Assembly (NCBI RefSeq): GCF_945980375.1
Contig: NZ_CAMFQO010000003.1
Span: 1 to 64,000 of the forward strand
Direction of reading: 5' to 3'
From: an uncultured Eubacterium sp.
GTDB taxonomy: Bacteria; Bacillota; Clostridia; Oscillospirales; Acutalibacteraceae
DNA: 64,000 nucleotides
Shown: one piece after another, positions 15,553 through 24,935 of the stretch
Layout of the letters: each line of letters starts with the position of its first letter
Position numbering within the stretch: position 1 is the stretch's first letter
Translations under genes and position numbers: made by a program
The notes under the pieces: generated by a model
The model's database searches: none
Told to the model about the DNA's origin: nothing
Seen by the model: the letters and a program-made list of their open reading frames with translations, nothing else

Positions 15553-17955
15553 CTACTGCGTTACAACTGATGATGCAGCATCATCACGATTAATAATTAT
15601 ATTTTGTTTATTGGATTTTTTTGGTATATATTCAAGTGCCTGCTTGACAACATCATCAAAGGATGAAACAGGAATAAATCGTACGGAAGCCTTAACCTCG
15701 TCGCTGATTTCAGCCAAATCCTTAAAATTATCCTTTGGAATAATAACTGTGTCACAGCCTGCCTTGTATGCAGCCATGGATTTTTCCTTTAATCCACCGA
15801 TAGCAAGTGCTCTGCCTTTTAGAGATATTTCGCCTGTCATTGCTACATTGCGTTTTATCGGTATACCTGTAAGCTCGCTCACTAACGCAGTTGTTATAGC
15901 TAATCCGGCAGATGGTCCGTCCTTTGGAACTGCAGCCTCAGGAGCGTGAATATGTATATCCTTTGTTTTATAGAAATCCTCGGCAATATCATATTTTGAA
16001 GCCTTACTTCTTATATAGCTGACTGCGGTTTTAGCACTTTCCTTCATCACATCTCCAAGATTACCGGTAAGTTCAATTTTGCCTGTACCGTCAAGAGCAG
16101 AAATCTCTATTGGAAGAATAGTACCTCCGACCGAAGTCCAAGCCAGTCCGTTAACAACTCCTACCAAGTTTTCCTTAGGTATTTCATCTTTTGAATATTT
16201 TTCAGCTCCGAGATAATCCGAAAGATTGTCGGCGGTTACCTTAAAGCTTTTTTCACCGTTTTCAAGAGCAACGGAAGCCTTTCGACAAAGAGCTGCGATA
16301 TTCTTTTCAAGACCTCTTACGCCTGCCTCCCTTGTATAACATTCAATTATTTTGTAAATTGCGTCATCGCTTATTTTGAATTCTCTGCCGGTGAGGCTGT
16401 GCTTTTTCATTTCTTTTTTTACAAGATGTTTTTTTGCAATATTGAACTTTTCTTCAACAGTATAGGAATTAAGCTCAATTACCTCCATTCTGTCATACAA
16501 AGGTGCAGAAATGGTAGATACATCATTTGCGGTTGTAATAAACAAAACCTTGCTCAAATCAATTGGAAAATCAATGTAATGGTCGTTGAAGGAATTGTTC
16601 TGCTCGGGATCAAGAGCCTCAAGCAATGCTGATGACGGATCCCCCTTATAGTCAGAGCCTACCTTATCAATTTCATCAAGTAAAATTATAGGATTCATTG
16701 TTCCGGCGCTGATTATTGCTTCAACAATTCTGCCTGCCATTGAGCCGATATATGTTTTTCTGTGGCCTCTTATCTCAGCCTCATCGTGCACTCCGCCAAG
16801 AGCTATGCGAACATATTTTCTGTTCATGGATTTTGCAAGTGATTTTACGATGCTTGTTTTACCTACACCCGGCGGACCGTAAAGACAGATTATTTGACCG
16901 TTAAACTGTGGGTTTCTTTTAAGAACCGCAAGCGATTCCACTATTCTTTCCTTAACCTTATCAAGACCGTAATGGTCTGCATCAAGAATTTTTCTTGATT
17001 TGTCAAGACTGATTCTGTCCTTTGTATACTTGCCAAAAGGAATTTCAAGGCATTTGTCAAGGTATGACCTTACAACTGTTCCCTCATGTGATCCTGACGG
17101 CATTTTCATAAGCTTATCACATTCCTTGAAAAGCTTTTCTTTTATATCGTCAGAGCAGGACATCATATTTATCTTTGCTCTGTATTCGTCAGCCTCCTGA
17201 AGAGGAGAATCACCCTCACCGAGCTCGTCGGAAATTACCTTCATTTCCTCGCGAAGATAATACTCTCTTTGGCTTTTATCAATTTCCTTTTGAAGCTTAT
17301 CGTGAATTTCTGCTTCGATTTCAAGAGATGCAGTTTCCTTTCGAAGCAAGGTTAAAAGGCTTTTTGTACGCTTTTCAGGATCAAATTCCTCCAAAAGCAT
17401 TTGCTTATCGGAAAAAGAGAAAAAGCTGTTTTCGCAAATATAATCGGTAAGCTCGTCCATATTTTCACAGCAAATAATTTTTGCAACAACCTCGTTTGAG
17501 ATTTTTTTGAACATAGAGGCATACTTTTCATATTCTTTTTTTACACAACGTATGTATGCGGTGTTTTCCGCATTTGGTTGAGGAAAAAATTCAGGAGCTC
17601 TGTCAACAACTGCATTGTAATGATTATCGTCATAATACATTGTAACTATGCTTGCTCTGGCAATACCTTCAACTATTACGCGAAGATTTGATGAATTTGG
17701 TATTCTAATCATCTGCTTTATTTTGCAAATAACACCTACATCAAATACATCCTTTTCGGTTGGATCCTCAACGCTTGAATCGATTTGTGACACAAGGAAA
17801 ATAAGCTGATTTGTTTCCATAGCAAGATTCAAAGCAGCCACACTCTTTTTTCTGCCAACATCAAAGTGAAGGTTCATATTCGGATAAACAACAAGTCCTC
17901 TTAACGGAACAACCGGAATATCCTCAAAATTGTTCAAATCAATATAATTTTCCAT
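15553..17955 (-). CDS. lon: ATP-dependent protease Lon
   Basis: This is a cytosolic homohexameric AAA+ serine protease for damaged and regulatory proteins. The 800 residues contain the N-terminal substrate domain (PVVPLRGLVVYPNMN at about 14-28), a coiled coil, Walker A GPPGVGKTS, Walker B ILLDEIDK, and the protease domain with catalytic serine in PKDGPSAG and the paired lysine in GGLKEKSMAA. All key residues are present. It has its own promoter (17987-18015). No CIRCE or CtsR palindrome is visible upstream. Confidence 0.97.
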   Translation of the reverse strand: MENYIDLNNFEDIPVVPLRGLVVYPNMNLHFDVGRKKSVAALNLAMETNQLIFLVSQIDSSVEDPTEKDVFDVGVICKIKQMIRIPNSSNLRVIVEGIARASIVTMYYDDNHYNAVVDRAPEFFPQPNAENTAYIRCVKKEYEKYASMFKKISNEVVAKIICCENMDELTDYICENSFFSFSDKQMLLEEFDPEKRTKSLLTLLRKETASLEIEAEIHDKLQKEIDKSQREYYLREEMKVISDELGEGDSPLQEADEYRAKINMMSCSDDIKEKLFKECDKLMKMPSGSHEGTVVRSYLDKCLEIPFGKYTKDRISLDKSRKILDADHYGLDKVKERIVESLAVLKRNPQFNGQIICLYGPPGVGKTSIVKSLAKSMNRKYVRIALGGVHDEAEIRGHRKTYIGSMAGRIVEAIISAGTMNPIILLDEIDKVGSDYKGDPSSALLEALDPEQNNSFNDHYIDFPIDLSKVLFITTANDVSTISAPLYDRMEVIELNSYTVEEKFNIAKKHLVKKEMKKHSLTGREFKISDDAIYKIIECYTREAGVRGLEKNIAALCRKASVALENGEKSFKVTADNLSDYLGAEKYSKDEIPKENLVGVVNGLAWTSVGGTILPIEISALDGTGKIELTGNLGDVMKESAKTAVSYIRSKASKYDIAEDFYKTKDIHIHAPEAAVPKDGPSAGLAITTALVSELTGIPIKRNVAMTGEISLKGRALAIGGLKEKSMAAYKAGCDTVIIPKDNFKDLAEISDEVKASVRFIPVSSFDDVVKQALEYIPKKSNKQNIIINRDDAASSVVTQ

Positions 17956-17986
17956 TCTACTTAACTATCCTAAATAAATTTCTATT

Positions 17987-18015
17987 ATTATAATATAAAA
18001 ATATATAAATTTCAA
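17987..18015 (-). promoter_or_regulatory. Promoter of lon
   Basis: On the minus strand TTGAAA (18010-18015) and a perfect TATAAT (17987-17992) are separated by 17 bp, about 30 bp before the lon start. Confidence 0.8.
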
Positions 18016-18020
18016 TAGTA

Positions 18021-18051
18021 AAAAGACATCCAAATTGATGAATGTCTTTTT
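18021..18051 (-). terminator. Terminator after spoVM
   Basis: AAAAGACAT and ATGTCTTTT arms (18021-18050) surround a loop, with TTTTTA following on the minus strand. It ends the long run that starts at yicC. Confidence 0.85.
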
Positions 18052-18057
18052 TACCGT

Positions 18058-18147
18058 TTAATCGTCATAATTTACCTTTTTAACCTTAAATATTCCTCTT
18101 AATATCGGTGCTAAAATTTTTGGACTTTTAATAAGTATAACCTTCAT
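18058..18147 (-). CDS. spoVM: Stage V sporulation protein M (29 residues)
   Basis: SpoVM is a tiny amphipathic helix that recognises the convex forespore membrane and anchors the SpoIVA coat basement layer. The 29-codon ORF starts MKVILIKSPKIL and continues with LRGIFKVKK. It keeps the family pattern: a hydrophobic N-terminus, K-x-P-K-x-L, a helix with conserved arginine and a basic tail. The Bacillus protein is 26 residues. GGGGGA lies just before the ATG. The location is decisive: in Bacillus spoVM also lies next to thiN, downstream of prpC-prkC-rsgA. Here rpe, which Bacillus has between rsgA and thiN, is absent. Confidence 0.85.
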   Translation of the reverse strand: MKVILIKSPKILAPILRGIFKVKKVNYDD

Positions 18148-18154
18148 AATCCCC

Positions 18155-18301
18155 CTACTTTCTGCAACAGATTAGTATTCCGAGGATAATTACAGCTATA
18201 GCAAGAATTCTTGTAACCCATATCGTAGGCATGCAGCAAGCCAAAACACAGCCACAGCCAAATGCAATCCACAAAAAATCCCTTTTACACATTTTATTCA
18301 T
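18155..18301 (-). CDS. Small membrane peptide between thiN and spoVM
   Basis: A 48-codon ORF starts MNKMCKRDFLWIAFGCG. It has two hydrophobic segments (about 9-24 and 27-45) separated by a short turn and ends in CCRK. Five cysteines are present, unusual for such a short protein. GGGGGTG lies six bases upstream of the ATG. It ends seven bases before the spoVM start, so the two are coupled. Similar short CR/CC-ended peptides occur in clostridia, from memory. A spore-membrane role is inferred from the neighbour only. Confidence 0.7.
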   Translation of the reverse strand: MNKMCKRDFLWIAFGCGCVLACCMPTIWVTRILAIAVIILGILICCRK

Positions 18302-18352
18302 AGCAAACACCCCCGAATTATCTGTGCTTACTACAATATATGTAAAAACAAA

Positions 18353-18997
18353 TTAATCGTTACTTTCAATTAAAAGTAAAACACCGCTTTCAAGTGTAAC
18401 CTCAGCATAATCCTCATTTACAAAGTTACTTTGTGCAAACTGATCATCAAGGCTTATGTCAAGACTTTCCCTGTCATAAAAGCCTGCCGTATAATAAGCA
18501 CCTTTAATTTTTACACCCTTACAGCTGTGTAAAAAGGCGAAAAGCGAAAAGCTTTTGTAATCCTTATTAATTACAGCTCTTTCTTCAATCAAGGAAAGCC
18601 TGTTTTGTCTGTTTTGAATACAGCATTTAACATTGTTTTTTCTGCAATATTCAAGACAAAGAATGTTTGAATATGTATGGTCAAGGCGGGAGCCGATTGC
18701 GCAAAAGATTTGAATATTCTTGTATCCTCTTTCAACGGCCTCCATAACACAATGAAAGGTGTCTGTATATGCTTTTTCGGGATTTAACGTAATAATTTCA
18801 CAATCAATGTTTGGCTTTGGCGATGAATCAAAATCACCTATAATCAAATTTGGTGTAAATCCGGCGTTAATGCAGGATTTATATCCTGAATCGGCACAAA
18901 TAATATATGATTCCCTGTTAATATTTTCCTTTAAGTATTGTAAATCATTATCAGGCGCACCTGAAATGATTGTGCACAGATTTGTTACAGTTCCCAT
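18353..18997 (-). CDS. thiN: Thiamine pyrophosphokinase
   Basis: ThiN transfers pyrophosphate from ATP to thiamine to make thiamine diphosphate. The 214-residue protein has the family core CADSGYKSC and NLIIGDFDS, then the DTFHCVMEA and GSRLDHTYSN motifs that bind nucleotide and substrate, and a C-terminal thiamine-binding beta domain. Its start overlaps rsgA by 13 bp. The rsgA-thiN-spoVM order is a Firmicutes hallmark, minus rpe here. Confidence 0.94.
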   Translation of the reverse strand: MGTVTNLCTIISGAPDNDLQYLKENINRESYIICADSGYKSCINAGFTPNLIIGDFDSSPKPNIDCEIITLNPEKAYTDTFHCVMEAVERGYKNIQIFCAIGSRLDHTYSNILCLEYCRKNNVKCCIQNRQNRLSLIEERAVINKDYKSFSLFAFLHSCKGVKIKGAYYTAGFYDRESLDISLDDQFAQSNFVNEDYAEVTLESGVLLLIESND

Positions 18998-19866
18998 TCC
19001 TTTATGTTTTTTACCTCGTTGTACATAGAAATGTAGCTTTCATGTCTTGATTTTGAAATTTCGTAATTATTAACCGCTTCAACTATCGCACAGCCCTTGT
19101 CATTTGTATGAGAGCAGGTGGAAAATTTACAGCAACCCAGGTATTTTTCAAATTCCTTAAAGCAATAAGGCAAATCCTCCTTTAAGATTCTTTCACATCT
19201 TTCAAATTCTAATGAAGAAAATCCCGGAGTATCAGCGATATAACCGTTATCAACCTTAAATAACTCGCAATGCCTTGTGGTATGTTTTCCCCTGCCGAGT
19301 TTTTTGCTTGTTTCCCCTGTTTTAAGATTAAGCTTGGGAAACAATCTGTTAAGCAAGGTAGATTTACCTACACCTGTGTTTCCTGTAAATGCAGAGCATT
19401 TGCCGGCCATCATTGTATGAATTTTGGCATATGAAGGTGAATTTTCGCTGTTATTGCAAAGTATTACCCTATACCCTGCTTTTTCGTAAATATTTTGGTA
19501 AAGTTCAGCATTGTCCTGCAAATCGGTTTTTGTAATTATAACAACAGGATTTATATTTTTGTATTCTGCAATGGCGATAAGATTATCAATTATAGTTGTA
19601 TTGATTTTCGGATCAACCAATGAAGCAACAATAAACAACTGATCAATATTTGCAAGAGGAGGTCTAACAAGCTCATTTTTCCTTTGCAAAATTGTATCAA
19701 TGGTGTTTTCCGAATTATCGTTAACGGATATTTCTACATTGTCTCCGACGAGCGGAGTGATTTTCTGATTTCTGAAATTCCCTCTTGCCTTACATTCGTA
19801 AACATCATTTCCGGTATCAACATAATAAAATCCGCCGATACCTTTAATAATTTTTCCTTTTATCAT
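18985..19866 (-). CDS. rsgA: Ribosome small subunit-dependent GTPase A
   Basis: RsgA is a circularly permuted GTPase that checks 30S maturation. The 293 residues begin with an OB fold. They show the permuted order G4 TKTD, then G1 GNTGVGKSTLLN, then G3 DTPGFS, and a C-terminal zinc knuckle with C-C-H-C spacing (LGCCKFSTCSHTNDKGC). All motifs are intact. It lies 51 bp after prkC, with a GC-rich hairpin in the gap, and overlaps thiN. Confidence 0.96.
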   Translation of the reverse strand: MIKGKIIKGIGGFYYVDTGNDVYECKARGNFRNQKITPLVGDNVEISVNDNSENTIDTILQRKNELVRPPLANIDQLFIVASLVDPKINTTIIDNLIAIAEYKNINPVVIITKTDLQDNAELYQNIYEKAGYRVILCNNSENSPSYAKIHTMMAGKCSAFTGNTGVGKSTLLNRLFPKLNLKTGETSKKLGRGKHTTRHCELFKVDNGYIADTPGFSSLEFERCERILKEDLPYCFKEFEKYLGCCKFSTCSHTNDKGCAIVEAVNNYEISKSRHESYISMYNEVKNIKEWEL

Positions 19867-19886
19867 AAAATCCTTTCAAATAACAT

Positions 19887-19909
19887 CAACGGCGAATTTT
19901 TCGCCGTTG
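19887..19909. other. GC-rich hairpin between prkC and rsgA
   Basis: CAACGGCGAA (19887-19896) is perfectly inverted at 19900-19909 around a 3-base loop. The minus-strand tail ATGTTATTT is a poor terminator, so partial termination or RNA processing inside the operon is possible. Confidence 0.55.
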
Positions 19910-19917
19910 GTATTATG

Positions 19918-21924
19918 CTAATTATTGGTTTGAGTCGACTCGGGCTGAGTTGTAGAAGCTGACGGATAGTTAGAAGCAGATGAAAAATCAATGGATATAT
20001 TCTTTGATTTTTTACCGTCTACGGTCTTGGTTTCCGTAACACCTGTTGTCTTTAACGAAACCTTGATGTTTTGAGTTTTGTCAAAATCTGTTGAAATGTC
20101 AACAGGGATTGAGCTACCGTCAAGAGTAATTCTTCTGCTTGAGTAGGTATCTTTGCCAACCTTAACAACCATTGTGTCGGTTGCGTATGTTCCGTCGTCG
20201 TTTAGTACAACAGGAAGAACAATTCTAAGTGAATATTTTACGGATTGAACTGCTGTAGTAGTAACTCCGGAGCTGATGATTACCTTAATTGAATCGTTAG
20301 CCTTAGCCTGAGAGCCTGCGGCAGGGCTTTGCGAAATTACAACACCCTTTTTAATTGCATCGTCCTGTGTTACAAAGGAAATGTTTGTAAATCCATACTT
20401 TTCAAGGAACGCTCTTGCACCGCTTTGCGATAAGCCTAAAACATCGGGAACAGTAATTGTTTCAATAACAGTTGTTGAAGGCCCTGAAGATACGTAAATT
20501 GTGATTTCCTGTTCTGCGGAAACAATGGTTGCAGCCTTTGGATCTGTATAAATAACCTTGCCTTCCTCAACATTTTCACTTGCTATATTCATTGTTTTGA
20601 AGCTTTGCAATCCCTCAAGCTGTAATGTTTGCTGTGCAAGCTCAAGCGTTAATCCGTATACATTTGGCATAGTAATATCTTTATCCGAGGATGCAACAAC
20701 AAGAGTAACCTTTGAACCCTCCATAACCTTAGAGCCTGCCTCAGGTGATTGTCTAATAACTGTGCCCGGATCATACTGGTCTGACTTTTCATACTCTGCA
20801 ATAAACTCGTAATCGTAAGCTTCGTTATCCTGAAGCTGATCATATGAAAATCCAACAAAGTTTGGAAGCTTTTGAGTTTTTGTATTAAAGCCTGATGTAA
20901 ACATCATAATGATAGCAACGATAGCGGCGATAAGAACAACTATACCTGAAACAACAGCAAAAGCAATTTTTCTTTTTCTTGATGGATCTTCGTATTCTTC
21001 CTCATCGTAGTATTCTTCATCGTTATCAACAATAGGCTCTATTTCATTTATTTCCTCATTAGCAGCGGAATTGTTGATGTAATTAAATGTTTTTGAAGGG
21101 TCTTTTATTATTTCCTCCAAATCCAAAAGCATTTCGGTAGCAGATTGATATCTATCGGCAGGATTCTTTTGCATTGCGTGGAAGCAAATTTGCTCAAGTC
21201 CGTACGGTATATCGGGATTTGCAGAGCGTAAATCCTCTGCATTTTTGTTTACCTGCATCAATGCAACGGAAACAGCACTGTCTGCCTCAAACGGAACCTT
21301 GCCTGAAAGCATTTCGTACAAAACAACACCGATTGAATAAATATCTGCCTTTTCGTCTGTATACTCACCCTTTGCCTGTTCAGGCGAAATGTAATGCACA
21401 GAGCCGATTGCCTGCTCGGTTAAGGTTTTTGTATCGGAGCGAGAGAACCTTGCAATGCCAAAATCGGTAACCTTAAGATTACCGTTTGGCAAAAGAATAA
21501 TATTTTGCGGTTTAATATCGCGGTGAACAATACCCTTATCGTGAGCATGTTGAACAGCTTTAAGGATTTGAGTCATAAAGAACAAGGCGTCGTTCCATGT
21601 AATTGAACCTTGCTTATTTATGAACTCTTTAAGGGTAATACCGTCAATATATTCCATTACGATATATTGAAGCTTCTCACCAAAATTTACATCGTATACC
21701 TTTACAATGTTTTCATGAGATAAAAGTGCAATAGCCTTCGATTCGTTCTTAAATCTACGTTTGAAATCCTCGTTATTAAGGAATTCCTCCTTTAGAATTT
21801 TTACGGCAACAATTCTATCATCAATATTATCATAAGCCTTATAGACAACAGACATACCTCCAACGCCGATAATCTCCTGAATCTCATATCTGCCATCTAA
21901 TCTTTTTCCTACATAATTATCCAT
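19918..21924 (-). CDS. prkC: PASTA-domain Ser/Thr protein kinase PrkC/Stk1
   Basis: This is a membrane kinase that senses cell-wall fragments and controls wall synthesis, germination and translation. The 668 residues comprise a Hanks-type kinase (about 1-275; glycine loop GVGGMSVV, HRDIKPQN near 134, DFG at 154, APE-type SPEQAKG), an acidic linker, a transmembrane helix at about 320-342, and three PASTA repeats to about 560. A final Ser/Thr-rich region of about 100 residues follows. It lies 18 bp after its cognate phosphatase prpC. The kinase is complete. Confidence 0.96.
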   Translation of the reverse strand: MDNYVGKRLDGRYEIQEIIGVGGMSVVYKAYDNIDDRIVAVKILKEEFLNNEDFKRRFKNESKAIALLSHENIVKVYDVNFGEKLQYIVMEYIDGITLKEFINKQGSITWNDALFFMTQILKAVQHAHDKGIVHRDIKPQNIILLPNGNLKVTDFGIARFSRSDTKTLTEQAIGSVHYISPEQAKGEYTDEKADIYSIGVVLYEMLSGKVPFEADSAVSVALMQVNKNAEDLRSANPDIPYGLEQICFHAMQKNPADRYQSATEMLLDLEEIIKDPSKTFNYINNSAANEEINEIEPIVDNDEEYYDEEEYEDPSRKRKIAFAVVSGIVVLIAAIVAIIMMFTSGFNTKTQKLPNFVGFSYDQLQDNEAYDYEFIAEYEKSDQYDPGTVIRQSPEAGSKVMEGSKVTLVVASSDKDITMPNVYGLTLELAQQTLQLEGLQSFKTMNIASENVEEGKVIYTDPKAATIVSAEQEITIYVSSGPSTTVIETITVPDVLGLSQSGARAFLEKYGFTNISFVTQDDAIKKGVVISQSPAAGSQAKANDSIKVIISSGVTTTAVQSVKYSLRIVLPVVLNDDGTYATDTMVVKVGKDTYSSRRITLDGSSIPVDISTDFDKTQNIKVSLKTTGVTETKTVDGKKSKNISIDFSSASNYPSASTTQPESTQTNN

Positions 21925-21942
21925 AATTTCTCCTAAACCCTT

Positions 21943-22671
21943 TTATATAGCAATAGCAACAACTGTTATGTTATCATTTCCGCCGTTTTTGTTAGCTCGT
22001 TTTACCAATCTGTCAGCGAAAGCGTAGTATTGACCGTCCTTAATTTCCTCTGACATTTCTCTGTTGTTAATACAATTACTTAATCCGTCTGTACAAAGGA
22101 TTAAAGTTTCATTTTCGCACAAATCAACCTCAGAAAAGTCAACGTCAATTCTTTTATCAACACCCAAGGCACGTGTAATCAAATTCTTTTTAGGGTGTCT
22201 TTCAGCCTCTTCGGGTGTAATTTCTCCCCTATCTACAAGATTTTGAACAAGGCTGTGGTCAACAGTTATTTGTTTAACATCATCCTTGCTTACAAGATAT
22301 GCTCTGCTGTCGCCTGCATGCGCAATATATGCAATATTATCCCTTACAATAACGGCAACAACGGTTGTGCCCATGCCGTTAAGGTCAGAACGGGAATATG
22401 CCAAATCGTAAACCTCGATATTTGCGGCAGCAATGGCCGAATCAAGAAGGTTTTTGATGGATGCATCTCTCATTCTTTCATTGTAAGCGGATGTAATTTT
22501 TTCACTGATAACCTTTACGGCGAGTGCCGATGCAATATTTCCTCCGGCGGCACCGCCCATTCCGTCACATACAACAGCCCAGGCAACCTCTCCCGGAAGC
22601 TCACCTACTGCATATGCGTCCTGGTTATTTTCTCTAACCAAACCTTTATCTGTTTTAGCAACAATTTTCAT
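21943..22671 (-). CDS. prpC: PP2C-type protein phosphatase PrpC/Stp1
   Basis: This is a Mn-dependent Ser/Thr phosphatase that reverses PrkC phosphorylation. It has about 242 residues from the chosen ATG (22669-22671), which has GAGGGTG at good spacing; two earlier in-frame ATGs lie too close to it. PP2C motifs are intact: KGLVRENNQDA, VVCDGMGGAAGG, AHAGDSRAYL, DHSLVQ, TDGLSNC and GGNDNITVV. It overlaps the 3' end of rlmN by 17 bp. Confidence 0.95.
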   Translation of the reverse strand: MKIVAKTDKGLVRENNQDAYAVGELPGEVAWAVVCDGMGGAAGGNIASALAVKVISEKITSAYNERMRDASIKNLLDSAIAAANIEVYDLAYSRSDLNGMGTTVVAVIVRDNIAYIAHAGDSRAYLVSKDDVKQITVDHSLVQNLVDRGEITPEEAERHPKKNLITRALGVDKRIDVDFSEVDLCENETLILCTDGLSNCINNREMSEEIKDGQYYAFADRLVKRANKNGGNDNITVVAIAI

Positions 22672-23704
22672 TGGCATCACCCTCATTCTTCCTGCGTCTC
22701 AGCTGACCGCAGGAGGCATTAATATCAGAACCAAGAGTTCTTCTTATTGTAGCATTAATTCCTAATTTACATAAGGTATCACAAAATATTTTAATAGATT
22801 TATCTGTCGATCTTACATTACCCCGTTCCTTTACATCGTTAACGGGAATAAGGTTTACATGGCAAAGCATACCCTTAAGTTTGCCTGCCAATTCCTTTGC
22901 ATTTTCTTCACTGTCATTTACACCATTTATCAGTGTGTATTCAAACGACACCCTTCTGCCTGTTTTCTTTGCATATTCTTTACAGGCACCTATTGCCTCA
23001 TCAACACACCATTTATCATTAACCGGCATTGTTTTACTTCTTATTTCATCATTTGGAGCATGAAGTGAAAGCGTTAAGGTAATAGGTATATTCTCTTCTA
23101 TCAGGTCATAGATTTTAGGTACTATTCCGCAGGTTGACAGTGTTATATCCCGCATAGAAATATTCAGTCCATTGTCATTGTTAACTGTTCGAATAAATTT
23201 TATAACATTATCGTAATTGTCAAGGGGCTCGCCTATACCCATTAAAACAATATGCGAAATTCTTATACCTAAATCCCTTTGAGCAATATGTATTTGAGAT
23301 TCCATTTCACTCGGCATAAGGTTACGCTTAAAGCCCGCCAGTGTGGAAGCACAAAATTTACAGCCCATTTTACAGCCGACCTGTGACGAAATACAAATCG
23401 TATATCCGTATTTATATTTCATTACAACGGATTCGATGTATTCACCGTCACAAAGCTTAAATAGGTATTTAACCGTATCATCGATTTTTGATGTGTACTT
23501 ATCCTCAATTTTTACCATAGGAATAAAGTACTCATCAGAAAGCTTTAAACGCAAATCCTTTGAAAGATTTGTCATTTCATCAAAGCTTTGTACACCTTTT
23601 TGATGAAGCCAAGAATAGATTTGTTCGGCTCTAAACCTTGGTAAACCAAGTGACTGTACGGCATTATTCAGTTCCTCGTATGATAAAGATTTAATATCAG
23701 TCAT
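22655..23704 (-). CDS. rlmN: 23S rRNA/tRNA adenine-2 methyltransferase RlmN
   Basis: RlmN is a radical-SAM enzyme that methylates C2 of A2503 in 23S rRNA and A37 of some tRNAs. The 349 residues carry the Fe-S motif CKMGCKFC (CxxxCxxC), the GGxGEPL-like VLMGIGEPLDNYDNV, and the C-terminal catalytic cysteine in DINASCGQLR. Length and domain order are standard. It overlaps rsmB by 8 bp and prpC by 17 bp. Confidence 0.97.
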   Translation of the reverse strand: MTDIKSLSYEELNNAVQSLGLPRFRAEQIYSWLHQKGVQSFDEMTNLSKDLRLKLSDEYFIPMVKIEDKYTSKIDDTVKYLFKLCDGEYIESVVMKYKYGYTICISSQVGCKMGCKFCASTLAGFKRNLMPSEMESQIHIAQRDLGIRISHIVLMGIGEPLDNYDNVIKFIRTVNNDNGLNISMRDITLSTCGIVPKIYDLIEENIPITLTLSLHAPNDEIRSKTMPVNDKWCVDEAIGACKEYAKKTGRRVSFEYTLINGVNDSEENAKELAGKLKGMLCHVNLIPVNDVKERGNVRSTDKSIKIFCDTLCKLGINATIRRTLGSDINASCGQLRRRKNEGDANENCC

Positions 23705-24935
23705 TTCTCTTTTTCAGTATTGAATAAAAAAATCCGTCTCCGCCGTTTTTAGTCGGAAAAACAGTTTTGCTTTCTACAAGTGAAAAATCTGTATTATCGT
23801 TCAAAAAACGGTCAACAACCTGTTCGTTTTCTTTTTTGTTAAGTGTGCAGGTGGAGTAAATAATGACTCCTCCCGATTTCAAATATCTTGACGATGTAAA
23901 CAAAATATTATATTGAATTTGCGGTAATTCCTTAATATAATCAAGATTTTTATAACGAATCTCCGGCTTTCGTCTAATTATACCGAAGCCACTGCACGGA
24001 ACATCGCAAATAATTCTGTCGGCAAAAGGAAGATTTGCGTTATAAATTAATGCATCATTTATGCCCGTAATAATATTATTAAGACCTAATCTTTGTGCAG
24101 ACCTTTTAATAAGCTCTACTCTGTGCTCATAAATATCATAAGCATAAACAGTAGCGCCTGATTGAGCTATTGTAAAAGCTTTGCCTCCCGGTGCAGAACA
24201 CAAATCAAGAACTACATCATCAGGCTCTGCCTCAAGCACCTTCGCACAGGAATATGAACTGTAATCCTCTATGTAGAATAATCCGTCGTTAAAGGCTTTT
24301 AGTCCCGATAAATCAAATGACGAATTGATTTTTACAACGTCATTAAATATTTCACAATCTATTCCGGCAGAAAAAAGCTCATAATACAATTCCTCTGCGT
24401 CAACATATTTACTGTTTGGTATAGCAAATACGGGCGGTCTGTTATTTATTGACTCGAGAATATCAAGCACATTATCTTCGCCGTACATCTTTGTCCACAT
24501 ATTTATCAAATGCTGTGGGCAGGAATATTTTATACTTAAATCATCGATAACGTCAAATTCGGTTTTGTAGTCAATTATCCTATGTAAAACGGCATTGATT
24601 AGCTTTTTGTAATATGACAAACCAATATTATCACAAAGACTTACGGTCTCGTACACGGCAACAGCATCGGGAATTTTATCCATATATAACACCTGATATG
24701 CTCCGATGTATAAAAGTATTTTTACCTTTGGCTTTGTTTTACCGTTAAGAAACTTATTAATAGCATAATCAAGCGAAAGCCTGCGTTCAATGATTCCGTA
24801 CACAAGTCTTGACACAAAGCCCTTGTCCTTTGATTCAACTGCTTTAAGCCCCTTTTCAAGAACAATGTTTGAATATGCACCACCGTATATTATGTCATAT
24901 AGCATATCAAATGCCGAAAGTCGTGCGTTTTTCAA
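23697..24935 (-). CDS. rsmB: 16S rRNA cytosine-967 C5-methyltransferase
   Basis: This protein has 412 residues, with an N-terminal NusB-like RNA-binding domain (about 1-130) and a C-terminal Rossmann methyltransferase. It shows the SAM loop DLCSAPGGKAFTIA, the motif IV cysteine CDVPCSGFG and the catalytic cysteine YSTCTL. It methylates C967 of 16S rRNA. It sits between the zinc protease gene (4-bp overlap) and rlmN. Confidence 0.94.
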   Translation of the reverse strand: MKNARLSAFDMLYDIIYGGAYSNIVLEKGLKAVESKDKGFVSRLVYGIIERRLSLDYAINKFLNGKTKPKVKILLYIGAYQVLYMDKIPDAVAVYETVSLCDNIGLSYYKKLINAVLHRIIDYKTEFDVIDDLSIKYSCPQHLINMWTKMYGEDNVLDILESINNRPPVFAIPNSKYVDAEELYYELFSAGIDCEIFNDVVKINSSFDLSGLKAFNDGLFYIEDYSSYSCAKVLEAEPDDVVLDLCSAPGGKAFTIAQSGATVYAYDIYEHRVELIKRSAQRLGLNNIITGINDALIYNANLPFADRIICDVPCSGFGIIRRKPEIRYKNLDYIKELPQIQYNILFTSSRYLKSGGVIIYSTCTLNKKENEQVVDRFLNDNTDFSLVESKTVFPTKNGGDGFFYSILKKRND

